Shown piece after piece: positions 1 to 5,932 of a stretch of DNA of 11,102 nt. Every line of letters starts with the position of its first letter. Within the stretch, counting starts at the first letter, position 1. The notes beneath the pieces were generated by a model. It saw only the letters and a list, made by a program, of their open reading frames with translations, did no database searches and was not told the origin of the DNA. The position numbers were made by a program, and so were the translations under genes. Source of the stretch: Eubacteriales Family XIII. Incertae Sedis bacterium (GTDB taxonomy: Bacteria; Bacillota; Clostridia; Peptostreptococcales; Anaerovoracaceae); the NCBI GenBank assembly GCA_031278255.1, contig JAITKU010000223.1, positions 1-11,102 on the forward strand. The letters run 5' to 3'.

Positions 1-62
1 CAGAAGTTCCGCTTGTCGGACAGTATTCTTCTGTAACCCTTGTCGTCGGTGTTTCCTGCCAT
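1..62 (-). CDS. N-terminus of an unidentified protein, possibly an Rpn/PD-(D/E)XK nuclease-family transposase (cut by window edge)
   Basis: Only the first 20 codons lie in the window; they read MAGNTDDKGYRRILSDKRNF. The ATG at 62-60 is preceded by GGAGG (68-72) with a 5-nt spacer, and that by a TATAAT promoter, so the start is well supported. The run DKGYRRILSDKRNF resembles, from memory, the opening of Rpn-family (recombination-promoting nuclease, PD-(D/E)XK transposase-like) proteins of clostridia, which often begin with a DKGYK-like segment followed by a nuclease domain. No catalytic residue is visible in so short a piece, so the family name is a guess. That a gene starts here is much surer than what it encodes. 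It is separated from the upstream OTCase gene by a probable terminator and so looks like an independent unit. Confidence 0.55.
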   Translation of the reverse strand, partial: MAGNTDDKGYRRILSDKRNF

Positions 63-81
63 CGGCGCCTCCGTTAACAAT

Positions 82-110
82 ATTATATGCAATTCCTTGG
101 GCGATTGCAA
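82..110 (-). promoter_or_regulatory. Sigma-A type promoter for the left-edge gene
   Basis: On the minus strand a perfect -10 hexamer TATAAT (82-87) lies 17 bp downstream of TTGCAA (105-110), which matches the TTGACA consensus at 4 of 6 positions. Transcription would start near 75, giving a very short leader of about 13 nt that contains the GGAGG site at 68-72 just before the ATG at 62. An inverted repeat, TGCAAT (88-93) and ATTGCA (104-109), fills the two ends of the spacer and could be an operator; that is inference. Confidence 0.65.
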
Positions 111-159
111 GTGCGCGGCAAAAAAAACCGGCCGCGTCCACGCGTTTTAAGGTGTTAAC

Positions 160-188
160 AAAAGACACAGGAAACGAAAAGACACAGG
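160..188. repeat. 12-bp direct repeat AAAAGACACAGG, two copies
   Basis: AAAAGACACAGG occurs at 160-171 and again at 177-188, separated by five bases. On the minus strand each copy reads CCTGTGTCTTTT. The proximal copy forms the 3' arm and first Ts of the probable OTCase terminator. The distal copy could pair with the same 5' arm, giving an alternative or backup hairpin. It may be a small local duplication of the terminator's 3' half. Confidence 0.7.
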
Positions 189-208
189 GAGAAAGTCGCC
201 CCTGTGCC
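172..208 (-). terminator. Probable Rho-independent terminator after the OTCase gene
   Basis: On the minus strand, 28 nt after the OTCase stop codon, GGCACAGGG (208-200) can pair with CCCTGTGTC (189-181) over nine base pairs including one G-T, around a 10-nt loop. It is followed by TTTT, then CG, then TTT (180-172). The T tract is interrupted, so strength is uncertain. The position at the end of the last gene of the run and before an independent promoter fits the end of the ribosomal transcript. Confidence 0.65.
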
Positions 209-236
209 AAAGCGCCGAAACAAAGCCGCGCGTCCG

Positions 237-1256
237 TCAGCCCTCGATGGCCCCGTCCGCGAGCGTCGCGACCATCACAGCCTTGATCGTGTGCAGGCGG
301 TTTTCGGCCTCGTCGAATACGACCGAATGCCGGCCGCGGAACACCGCGTCCTCGACCTCGCGTATATCGAGGCCGAGCGCCCGCTGCTCGGCCGCCGTCG
401 CGGTCTCAAAATCGTGAAAGGCCGGCAGACAATGCATGAAGCGTACCGCGTCGTTGCCCGTCCGCGCGAGCAACGCTTCCGTCACCTTGTAGGGGGCGAG
501 CAGACGCACCCGCTCGGCGATCTTATCCTCCTCGCCCATCGAGGCCCAGATATCCGTACAGATCACGTCGGCCCCCGCGAGGCAGGCCGCGTCGTCCGAG
601 AAAGATATCTCCGCGCCGGTCGCTTCCGCCGCCGCCGCGGCTCGCGCGAGTACGGCGGGATCGGGCGCCAGAGCCGCCGGCCCGTAGGCGACGAAGCGCA
701 TACCCATGCGCGCGCAGCCGTAAATCCACGCGTAGGCCATATTGTTACGCGTATCCCCGCAGAATACGACCTTCGTTTCGGCGAGCGGTTTGCGCAAATG
801 CTCCTCCATCGTCAGGAAGTCCGCCAAAATCTGCGTGGGATGATCGTCGTCCGTCAGGCCGTTCCACACGGGAATACCCGAAAAGCGCGCCAGATCGCGC
901 ACCGTCTCACAGCTTCCGTAGCCGCGGAAGCCGATCGCGTCATAGAAGCGCCCGAACAGGCGCGCGCTGTCCTCGAGCGACTCTTTCTTTCCGAACTGGG
1001 AAAGCCCGGGGCCTATATAGCTTACGCGCGCGCCCTCCTCCGCCGCGCCGAGTTCAAAGGAACAGCGCGTGCGCGACGAGGTCTTTTCAAAGAGCAGCAG
1101 GATGTTCTTGCCCGCGAGGTGCCCGCCCGCGCGACCGGCCCGCCGCAGCGCCTTGAGCCGCGCCGCCAAATCCAAAAGGAAACGCAGTTCCTCGGGCGTG
1201 AAATCGAGCAGCGTCACAAAGCTGCGGCCTTTCAAATTGACAGGCGCCTTTTCCAT
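237..1256 (-). CDS. argF: Ornithine carbamoyltransferase (argF/arcB type)
   Basis: This 339-residue cytoplasmic enzyme joins carbamoyl phosphate and ornithine to give citrulline and phosphate in arginine synthesis; the catabolic ArcB form runs the reaction in reverse in the arginine deiminase pathway. The carbamoyl-phosphate loop SSRTR is at 60-64 (family form STRTR), HPTQ at 139-142, the ornithine-side SMG loop at 239-241, and HCLPAFHD at 275-282 with the catalytic Cys at 276. Length and wording match the longer E. coli ArgF/ArcB group of about 335 residues more than short Bacillus ArgF. The ATG lies 7 nt after the rplQ stop and has no clear Shine-Dalgarno site, so translation may depend on coupling to rplQ. 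No arcA, arcC or other arg gene is in the window, so the anabolic or catabolic role cannot be settled; the symbol is provisional. Confidence 0.93.
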   Translation of the reverse strand: MEKAPVNLKGRSFVTLLDFTPEELRFLLDLAARLKALRRAGRAGGHLAGKNILLLFEKTSSRTRCSFELGAAEEGARVSYIGPGLSQFGKKESLEDSARLFGRFYDAIGFRGYGSCETVRDLARFSGIPVWNGLTDDDHPTQILADFLTMEEHLRKPLAETKVVFCGDTRNNMAYAWIYGCARMGMRFVAYGPAALAPDPAVLARAAAAAEATGAEISFSDDAACLAGADVICTDIWASMGEEDKIAERVRLLAPYKVTEALLARTGNDAVRFMHCLPAFHDFETATAAEQRALGLDIREVEDAVFRGRHSVVFDEAENRLHTIKAVMVATLADGAIEG

Positions 1257-1263
1257 AACAAGT

Positions 1264-1605
1264 CTATACCAATTCCAAAAATACGGTTTCCGCGCTGTCG
1301 CCGCGCCGCGGCCCGAGCTTCAGTATGCGCGTATAGCCGCCGTTTCTCTCCGCGTAGCGCGGCGCGATATCGTCAAAGAGCTTCTTCACGACGCTCTCGT
1401 CGTACACGTAGCTCAGCACCTGCCTGCGCGCGTGCAGATCGCCCCGCTTGCCCAGCGTGATCATCTTCTCCGCCGCGCGCGAGGTCTCCTTTGCCCTGCA
1501 CTCCGTGGTGCTGATACGGCCCTCCCGCAACAGGTCCGTCACGAGATTTCGCAGCATGGCCTTTCTGTGCGCGGTCGGCTTGCCCAACTTCCTGTATCCC
1601 GGCAT
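1264..1605 (-). CDS. rplQ: 50S ribosomal protein L17
   Basis: L17 is a large-subunit protein near the peptide exit tunnel. The 113-residue product opens MPGYRKLGKPTAHRKAMLRN, the family signature, and carries the conserved stretch TDLLREGRISTTECRAKE (about 23-40). It ends soon after a short C-terminal beta segment (TVFLELV), giving a compact bacterial L17 slightly shorter than the roughly 120 residues of B. subtilis. The ATG follows AAAGGGGGTG with an 8-nt spacer, and lies 18 nt after the rpoA stop, the usual rpoA-rplQ arrangement. Instead of the energy-coupling factor and truA genes that commonly follow rplQ in Bacillota, an OTCase gene follows after 7 nt. Confidence 0.98.
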   Translation of the reverse strand: MPGYRKLGKPTAHRKAMLRNLVTDLLREGRISTTECRAKETSRAAEKMITLGKRGDLHARRQVLSYVYDESVVKKLFDDIAPRYAERNGGYTRILKLGPRRGDSAETVFLELV

Positions 1606-1623
1606 CTTTGTCGCACCCCCTTT

Positions 1624-2571
1624 CTATTCTTCGCCCGGCTTCAAACCCAGACCGAGTTCTTCCAACTTTAACTTGACCTCTTCAAGGGACTTCTTGCCGA
1701 GGTTTCGGACCTTCATCATATCGTCCTCCGTCTTGTGCGTCAGTTCCTCGACGGTATTGATGGAGGCGCGCTTCAGGCAGTTGAAAGACCGGACCGACAG
1801 TTCCAGTTCCTCTATGGTCATTTCGAGCGCCTTGCCTTTTTGGTCCTCCTCTTTCTCCACCATGATCTCCATGGTTTCGGTGCCGTGGGTCAGATCGATG
1901 AAGAGCTTCAGGTGGTCCTGCATGATCTTCGCGCCGATCGAAACGCTCTCGCCCGGCGAAACGCTGCCGTCCGTCCAGACCTCGAGGCTCAGCCTGTCGT
2001 AGTCCGTCACATGCCCGACGCGCGTATTGTCAACGTTGAAGTTGACCTTGCGCACGGGGCTGTAGATCGAATCCACGGGTATGACCGCGATCGGCATACT
2101 CTCCGTCTTATTCTGCTCGGCGCCGACGTAGCCGCGGCCCCGCGCGAGGTTGATCTCCATCACGAGCGAGGCGCCCTCTTCCAGCGTCGCGATATGCAGG
2201 TCGGGGTTGAATATCTCAACCTCCGCGTCCCGGATGATATCGTCCGCCGTGACATCCATGGGTCCCTTGGCGTTGACGGACACCTGCTTCACGGGTTCCC
2301 CCGTAATCTTGACCGCCAAGCGTTTCAGGTTCAGGATGATTTCGGTGACATCCTCCTTGACGCCCGGGATCGTCGAAAACTCGTGCAATATCCCGTCTAT
2401 CTTCACGGAAGTGACCGCCGTTCCCGGGAGCGAACTCAAAAGTATCCGCCTGAGACTGTTGCCGAGCGTGGTGCCGTATCCCCTTTCGAGAGGCTCCACC
2501 ACATATTTTCCGTAATTTGCATCCGAATCCGAGAAGATACAATCAATGGTCGGTTTTTCTATTTCTATCAA
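1624..2571 (-). CDS. rpoA: DNA-directed RNA polymerase subunit alpha
   Basis: Alpha dimerises to nucleate RNA polymerase assembly and its C-terminal domain contacts UP elements and activators. I start it at a TTG (2571-2569), giving 315 residues beginning (M)IEIEKPTID, which lines up with B. subtilis alpha (314 residues). GGAGAGGGGG (2580-2589) lies 8 nt upstream. The longer reading from an ATG at 2598 or a start at 2616 would translate through this ribosome binding site. In the 315-residue numbering, the N-terminal domain has ERGYGTTLGNSLRRILLSSL from about 29. The C-terminal domain has VRSFNC at 260-265, containing the conserved Arg and Asn that contact DNA, and RNLGKKS at 289-295. A 107-nt gap separates it from rpsD; rplQ follows after 18 nt. 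The gene is intact. Confidence 0.98.
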   Translation of the reverse strand: MIEIEKPTIDCIFSDSDANYGKYVVEPLERGYGTTLGNSLRRILLSSLPGTAVTSVKIDGILHEFSTIPGVKEDVTEIILNLKRLAVKITGEPVKQVSVNAKGPMDVTADDIIRDAEVEIFNPDLHIATLEEGASLVMEINLARGRGYVGAEQNKTESMPIAVIPVDSIYSPVRKVNFNVDNTRVGHVTDYDRLSLEVWTDGSVSPGESVSIGAKIMQDHLKLFIDLTHGTETMEIMVEKEEDQKGKALEMTIEELELSVRSFNCLKRASINTVEELTHKTEDDMMKVRNLGKKSLEEVKLKLEELGLGLKPGEE

Positions 2572-2678
2572 GCGCAAAACCCCCTCTCCGTTTCGCATGT
2601 CCGCTGCCGAACACATGCTGCGGGAAACAAAACGCCGCCGCGCCGAACATCGCTTCGCCTGATCGACAGAGCGGGCCG
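2572..2678 (-). other. rpsD-rpoA intergenic leader with a small hairpin
   Basis: This is the longest gap within the operon (107 nt; others are 7-40 nt). It holds the rpoA Shine-Dalgarno site at 2580-2589. Just upstream of that lies an inverted repeat, GCATGT (2595-2600) and ACATGC (2613-2618), with a 12-nt loop. There is no T tract after it on the minus strand, so it is not a typical terminator, and I see no clear -35/-10 pair. It may shape rpoA translation or be a processing site; nothing in the sequence decides this. Confidence 0.4.
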
Positions 2679-3299
2679 TTACTTGGAATACAATTCAACA
2701 ATGAGATGCTCCGCGACAGGCGTGTCGATTTCCTCGCGTCTCGGCAGGGCCAGCACCTTGCCCTCCAGCTTCTCCACATCCACGCTGATCCACGCGGGCA
2801 CGGAGATCGACATATCCTTGATCTCTTTAAATTTGGGTGAGTTTTGGCTCTTCTCTTTCACCTTGACGACAGAGCCGGGCTTGACCTCCGCGGAGGGAAT
2901 GTCAAGCTTCTTTCCGTTCACGAGAAAATGTCCGTGCGTAACGAGCTGCCGCGCTTCTTTCCTCGACGAGGCAAAACCCATGCGAAACACGACATTGTCC
3001 ATGCGCGTCTCCAGCATGATCAGCAGGTTGTCGCCCGTGATACCTTTCTTGCGCGCCGCCTTGTCGAAGGTGTTCCGAAACTGCGTTTCGAGGAGTCCGT
3101 AGGAGCGCTTCGCCTTTTGCTTCTCGCGCAGCTGCAATCCGTAGTCCGAGGTTTTCTTTCTGCCCGCCCCGTGTTGCCCGGGAGGGAAATTCCTCTTTTC
3201 GAGCGCGCACTTCGCGCTGTAGCAACGCTCGCCTTTCAGAAACAGCTTCTGGCTCTCCCGCCTGCAAAGCCTGCAGGAAGCGTCGGTATATCTGGCCAT
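2679..3299 (-). CDS. rpsD: 30S ribosomal protein S4, zinc-binding form
   Basis: S4 is a primary 16S rRNA binder that starts assembly of the 30S body and, in several bacteria, represses its own operon. The 206-residue product has four cysteines near the N-terminus (C9, C12, C26, C31; CX2C-X13-CX4C), the zinc-binding form of S4. The S4 RNA-binding domain covers about 96-160 (MLETRMDNVVFRMGFASSRK, then LVTHGHFLVNGKK). It ends with the family tail AEHLIVELYSK. The ATG follows AAAGGAGGT with a 9-nt spacer. Its place between rpsK and rpoA is the arrangement of Clostridia and Proteobacteria; in B. subtilis rpsD is elsewhere. Confidence 0.98.
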   Translation of the reverse strand: MARYTDASCRLCRRESQKLFLKGERCYSAKCALEKRNFPPGQHGAGRKKTSDYGLQLREKQKAKRSYGLLETQFRNTFDKAARKKGITGDNLLIMLETRMDNVVFRMGFASSRKEARQLVTHGHFLVNGKKLDIPSAEVKPGSVVKVKEKSQNSPKFKEIKDMSISVPAWISVDVEKLEGKVLALPRREEIDTPVAEHLIVELYSK

Positions 3300-3323
3300 G
3301 TATATTGCACCTCCTTTGGCTTG

Positions 3324-3722
3324 TTACACTCTTCTTCTCTTGGGGGGTCTGCATCCGTTGTGGGGAATCGGCGTGATATCCTTGATCATGCTGATCTCAA
3401 GGCCCGCCGACTGGAGCGCTCTGATGGCCGCCTCGCGGCCCGATCCCGGCCCCTTGACATATACCTCGATATGCTTCAGCCCATGCTCCATCGCGCCTTT
3501 CGCGGCCGTTTCCGCCGCCATCTGCGCGGCAAAGGGCGTGGACTTCCTCGAACCCTTGAAACCGAGCGAACCCGCGCTCGACCACGACAGGGCGTTGCCC
3601 GAAAGATCCGTCAGCGTCACCAGCGTATTGTTAAAGGTGGATTGGATATGCGCCTGGCCCTTCTCGATATTCTTGCGTTCTCTTCTCTTCTTGCGAACCG
3701 TCTTTTTTACAGCCTTAGCCAT
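3324..3722 (-). CDS. rpsK: 30S ribosomal protein S11
   Basis: S11 forms part of the 30S platform and contacts the mRNA exit channel near the Shine-Dalgarno helix. The 132-residue product has a basic N-terminal tail (KKTVRKKRRERKN) followed by the family core: AHIQSTFNNTLVTLTDLSGN from about 24, then GSRKSTPFAAQ near 57-67. It ends with the nearly invariant tail ITPIPHNGCRPPKRRRV. The start ATG is preceded by AAGGAGGT with an 8-nt spacer; the As of this site belong to the TAA stop of rpsM, so the two genes are probably translationally coupled. Confidence 0.98.
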   Translation of the reverse strand: MAKAVKKTVRKKRRERKNIEKGQAHIQSTFNNTLVTLTDLSGNALSWSSAGSLGFKGSRKSTPFAAQMAAETAAKGAMEHGLKHIEVYVKGPGSGREAAIRALQSAGLEISMIKDITPIPHNGCRPPKRRRV

Positions 3723-3736
3723 TCGTTCCTACCTCC

Positions 3737-4114
3737 TTACCTCGCGGCTTTCTTCTTCCTGCCAACGGTTTTCTTGGGACCTTTCCGCGTTCTCGCGTTC
3801 GTCTTTGTATTCTGGCCCCGAACGGGCAGTCCCCGCCTGTGCCTTATGCCCCTGTAACAGCCGATCTCCATGAGGCGTTTGATGTTCAGCGACACCTCCC
3901 TGCGGAGATCGCCCTCCACCATGTATTCGGAATCTATGATCTTCCGGATCGCGCCGGCCTCATCCTCCGACAGGTCCTTTACCCTCGTGTCGGGGTTGAT
4001 GCCCGCTTTCCTCAAAATCTCGACCGCCGTCGGCCGGCCTATGCCGTAGATATACGTCAAACCGATCTCGATTCTCTTGTCGCGCGGTAGGTCTACACCG
4101 GCTATACGCGCCAT
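3737..4114 (-). CDS. rpsM: 30S ribosomal protein S13
   Basis: S13 sits in the 30S head and contacts the 50S subunit and P-site tRNA. The product is 125 residues. It opens MARIAGVDLPRDKRIEIGLT, has the helix-hairpin-helix-like segment YIYGIGRPTAVEIL at about 21-34, the conserved RGIRHRRGLPVRGQ near 88-101, and a lysine- and arginine-rich tail that reaches the P-site tRNA. AAGGAG lies 7 nt before the ATG. The 40-nt gap from rpmJ is longer than most here; in E. coli the mRNA just upstream of rpsM is the S4 repressor target, but I could not fold a matching pseudoknot by eye. Confidence 0.98.
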   Translation of the reverse strand: MARIAGVDLPRDKRIEIGLTYIYGIGRPTAVEILRKAGINPDTRVKDLSEDEAGAIRKIIDSEYMVEGDLRREVSLNIKRLMEIGCYRGIRHRRGLPVRGQNTKTNARTRKGPKKTVGRKKKAAR

Positions 4115-4154
4115 GTTACAATTCTCCTTTCCGGATCGTCACCACCTAAAACGT

Positions 4155-4268
4155 TCATCCCTGCGTCTGTTTGTGCTTGGGGTTTTCGCAGATCACCATG
4201 ACCTTGCCCCTGCGTTTTATGACCTTGCATTTCTCGCAAATCGGCTTCACCGAGCTTCTGACTTTCAT
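4155..4268 (-). CDS. rpmJ: 50S ribosomal protein L36, zinc-ribbon form
   Basis: I translated this short gene by hand: 37 residues from ATG (4268-4266) to TGA (4157-4155), opening MKVRSSVKPICEKCKVIKRR. It is the standard length for L36, the smallest large-subunit protein, which packs against 23S rRNA near the GTPase centre. The zinc ligands are all present: C11, C14, C27 and H32 (CX2C-X12-CX4H). AGGAGG lies 6 nt upstream of the ATG, in the 16-nt gap after infA. The order infA-rpmJ-rpsM is the classic bacterial one. Confidence 0.97.
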   Translation of the reverse strand: MKVRSSVKPICEKCKVIKRRGKVMVICENPKHKQTQG

Positions 4269-4284
4269 CTTGCTCCTCCTATGA

Positions 4285-4506
4285 TCATCCTTTATCGCGC
4301 CATGTGATCCGCCCTCTCGTCAGATCGTAAGGCGACAGTTCTACTTTAACGCGGTCCCCCGGCAGTATCCGAATGAAGTTCATTCTGATCTTGCCGGAGA
4401 TATGCGCGAGAATTTCATAGCCGTTTTCCAGCTTTACGATGAACATGGCGTTCGGCTGGGCCTCTATCACGGTGCCGAACACCTCTATGACATCTTTTTT
4501 TGCCAT
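4285..4506 (-). CDS. infA: Translation initiation factor IF-1
   Basis: IF-1 is a single OB-fold protein that blocks the 30S A site during initiation and helps IF-2 and IF-3. The 73-residue product matches the family along its whole length (usually 72): MAKKDVIEVFGTVIEAQPN at the start, the conserved HISGKIRMNFIRILPGD in the middle (about 35-51), and ELSPYDLTRGRITWR at the end. The final Gly is one residue beyond the usual length. AGGAG lies 9 nt before the ATG and next to the TAA of map. The small KOW-domain gene that often sits between map and infA in Bacillota is absent; the gap is only 14 nt. Confidence 0.98.
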   Translation of the reverse strand: MAKKDVIEVFGTVIEAQPNAMFIVKLENGYEILAHISGKIRMNFIRILPGDRVKVELSPYDLTRGRITWRDKG

Positions 4507-4520
4507 ACTGTAAGACTCCT

Positions 4521-5270
4521 TTATTCCAGCGTAAGCAGTTCCGGCCGGTCGTCCGTGATGACCACGGTGTTCTCATAGTGCGCGGACAGGCTGCCGTCCC
4601 GCGTCACGGCCGTCCAATTGTCCAAAAGCACCTCCACCTCGTAGGAACCCGCGGTGATCATGGGTTCTATGGCGAATACCATGCCTTTCGCGAGCCGCGG
4701 ACCCCTGCCCGGCTTGCCGTAGTTCGGAATCTGCGGCTCCTCGTGCATATCTCTTCCGACGCCGTGTCCCACGAAATCCCGCACGACCGAAAAGCCCTCC
4801 GATTCCGCCTTGCACTGGATCGCGTGCGAAATATCCGACAGTCTGCAACCGGCGCGGCAAAACTTGAGTCCCTCAAAGAAACAGGCCTCCGTGACCTCGA
4901 TGAGGCGGCGGGCCCTGTCGTCGATCCGGCCGACCGCGTAGGTCCGCGCGGCGTCGCTGACATAGCCTTTCCACGTGCCGCCGACATCCACGCTGACGAT
5001 ATCGCCCTCGCGCAGCAATCTCGATTTCCTGGGTATCCCGTGAATCACTTCCTCGTTCACGGAAACGCAGACCGCCGCGGGATAGCCGTTGTATCCCTTG
5101 AACGTCGGCGTCATGCCGTTTTCCGATATCGTTTTTTCGACGTAATCGTCTATATCTTTCGTGCTGATCCCCGGTTTGATCAACTGCGCAAGCGCGCGCA
5201 ACACGGCGGCCGTCACCCGGCCCGATTCCCGCATCAATTGAATCTCCGCCGGCGATTTGATGATAATCAT
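4521..5270 (-). CDS. map: Methionine aminopeptidase, type I
   Basis: This enzyme removes the initiator methionine from new proteins when the second residue is small. The 249-residue product has the pita-bread fold and all metal and catalytic positions, each two lower than in E. coli: H77 (in VIHGIP), D95, D106, H169 (GHGVG), H176, E202 (IEPM) and E233 (HYENTV). It lacks the N-terminal zinc-finger extension seen in some homologues. The ATG overlaps the adk stop in ATGA (5270-5267). Its own Shine-Dalgarno site is weak (AAGG about 10 nt upstream), so expression probably relies on coupling to adk. Confidence 0.98.
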   Translation of the reverse strand: MIIIKSPAEIQLMRESGRVTAAVLRALAQLIKPGISTKDIDDYVEKTISENGMTPTFKGYNGYPAAVCVSVNEEVIHGIPRKSRLLREGDIVSVDVGGTWKGYVSDAARTYAVGRIDDRARRLIEVTEACFFEGLKFCRAGCRLSDISHAIQCKAESEGFSVVRDFVGHGVGRDMHEEPQIPNYGKPGRGPRLAKGMVFAIEPMITAGSYEVEVLLDNWTAVTRDGSLSAHYENTVVITDDRPELLTLE

Positions 5271-5932
5271 GCGCGCAAAGCCTTGCGTATCTCCTCAAAA
5301 ACGACATCCGGACCGGTTGTCATGCCATTTATACGGGACAGGAGCTTCTTTTCATCGTAGTAGGCCACGAGCGGGGCCGTATTCGCGTTGTAAACCTCGA
5401 TGCGGTTCCGCACCGTTTCCTCTTCGTCGTCGCCGCGCTTTCGGAGCGCGCCGCCGCACAGATCGCAAAAGCCCTCGCGCGCGGGCGGGATGTTCGTCAC
5501 GTGATAGGACGCGCCGCAGTCTTTGCACACGCGGCGTCCGGATATCCGCCGCACGAGTTCCTCCGTCGGAACATCCATCAGAAAAACCCTGTCGATCGCC
5601 CTGCCCGCGGCGGTCAGATGCCGCTCCAGCGCATCCGCCTGTTCCGTCGTCCGCGGAAAACCGTCGAGCAGGAAACCCTCCCGGCAGTCCGCCTCGTCTA
5701 TGCGTTCCAGCGCGATGGCGATCACAATCGCGTCGGGAACCAACTCGCCTCGGTCCATATAGGCTTTCGCTTCCTTGCCGAGCGCCGTCCCCCGCGCGAT
5801 ATTCTCCCTGAATATATCGCCCGTGGAAACGGACGGAATCCCAAGCAGACCCGTAAGCTTCGCGGCCTGCGTGCCCTTGCCGGAGCCGGGGGCGCCGAGC
5901 AGTATGAGGTTCTTGCCTTTTCGCTCCGTCAT
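5267..5932 (-). CDS. adk: Adenylate kinase, long form with zinc-binding LID
   Basis: Adenylate kinase interconverts ATP plus AMP with two ADP and sets the adenylate balance of the cell. The 221-residue product carries the P-loop GAPGSGKGT (13-21), the AMP-binding segment STGDIFR (36-42), DGFPR (90-94), and the LID arginines in GDDEEETVRNR. The long LID (about 130-167) has four cysteines, C136, C139, C156 and C159 (CX2C-X16-CX2C), the zinc-binding version common in Gram-positives. The N-terminus has about six residues more than E. coli Adk before the first strand. The ATG overlaps the secY stop in ATGA (5932-5929); AAGGA lies 8 nt upstream, within secY. Confidence 0.98.
   Translation of the reverse strand: MTERKGKNLILLGAPGSGKGTQAAKLTGLLGIPSVSTGDIFRENIARGTALGKEAKAYMDRGELVPDAIVIAIALERIDEADCREGFLLDGFPRTTEQADALERHLTAAGRAIDRVFLMDVPTEELVRRISGRRVCKDCGASYHVTNIPPAREGFCDLCGGALRKRGDDEEETVRNRIEVYNANTAPLVAYYDEKKLLSRINGMTTGPDVVFEEIRKALRA

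Noticed and set aside
204..1460. 418-codon open frame on the plus strand over the OTCase gene
   Set aside because: It is antisense to a clear OTCase gene, is arginine-rich low-information sequence as expected from a GC-rich opposite strand, and has no family-like motif.
2572..2616. N-terminal extension of rpoA by 15 residues
   Set aside because: The extension translates the SD site and does not match known alpha N-termini; TTG at 2571 fits both SD spacing and family length.
1735..3102. 455-codon plus-strand open frame over rpoA and rpsD
   Set aside because: It spans two well-recognised minus-strand genes and the gap between them; composition is that of a shadow frame.
2844..3857. 337-codon plus-strand open frame over rpsD, rpsK and rpsM
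   Set aside because: Crosses three genuine minus-strand genes and has no recognisable domain.
4115..4154. Possible S4-binding pseudoknot upstream of rpsM
   Set aside because: E. coli has one here, but I could not find convincing paired arms by eye in these 40 nt.
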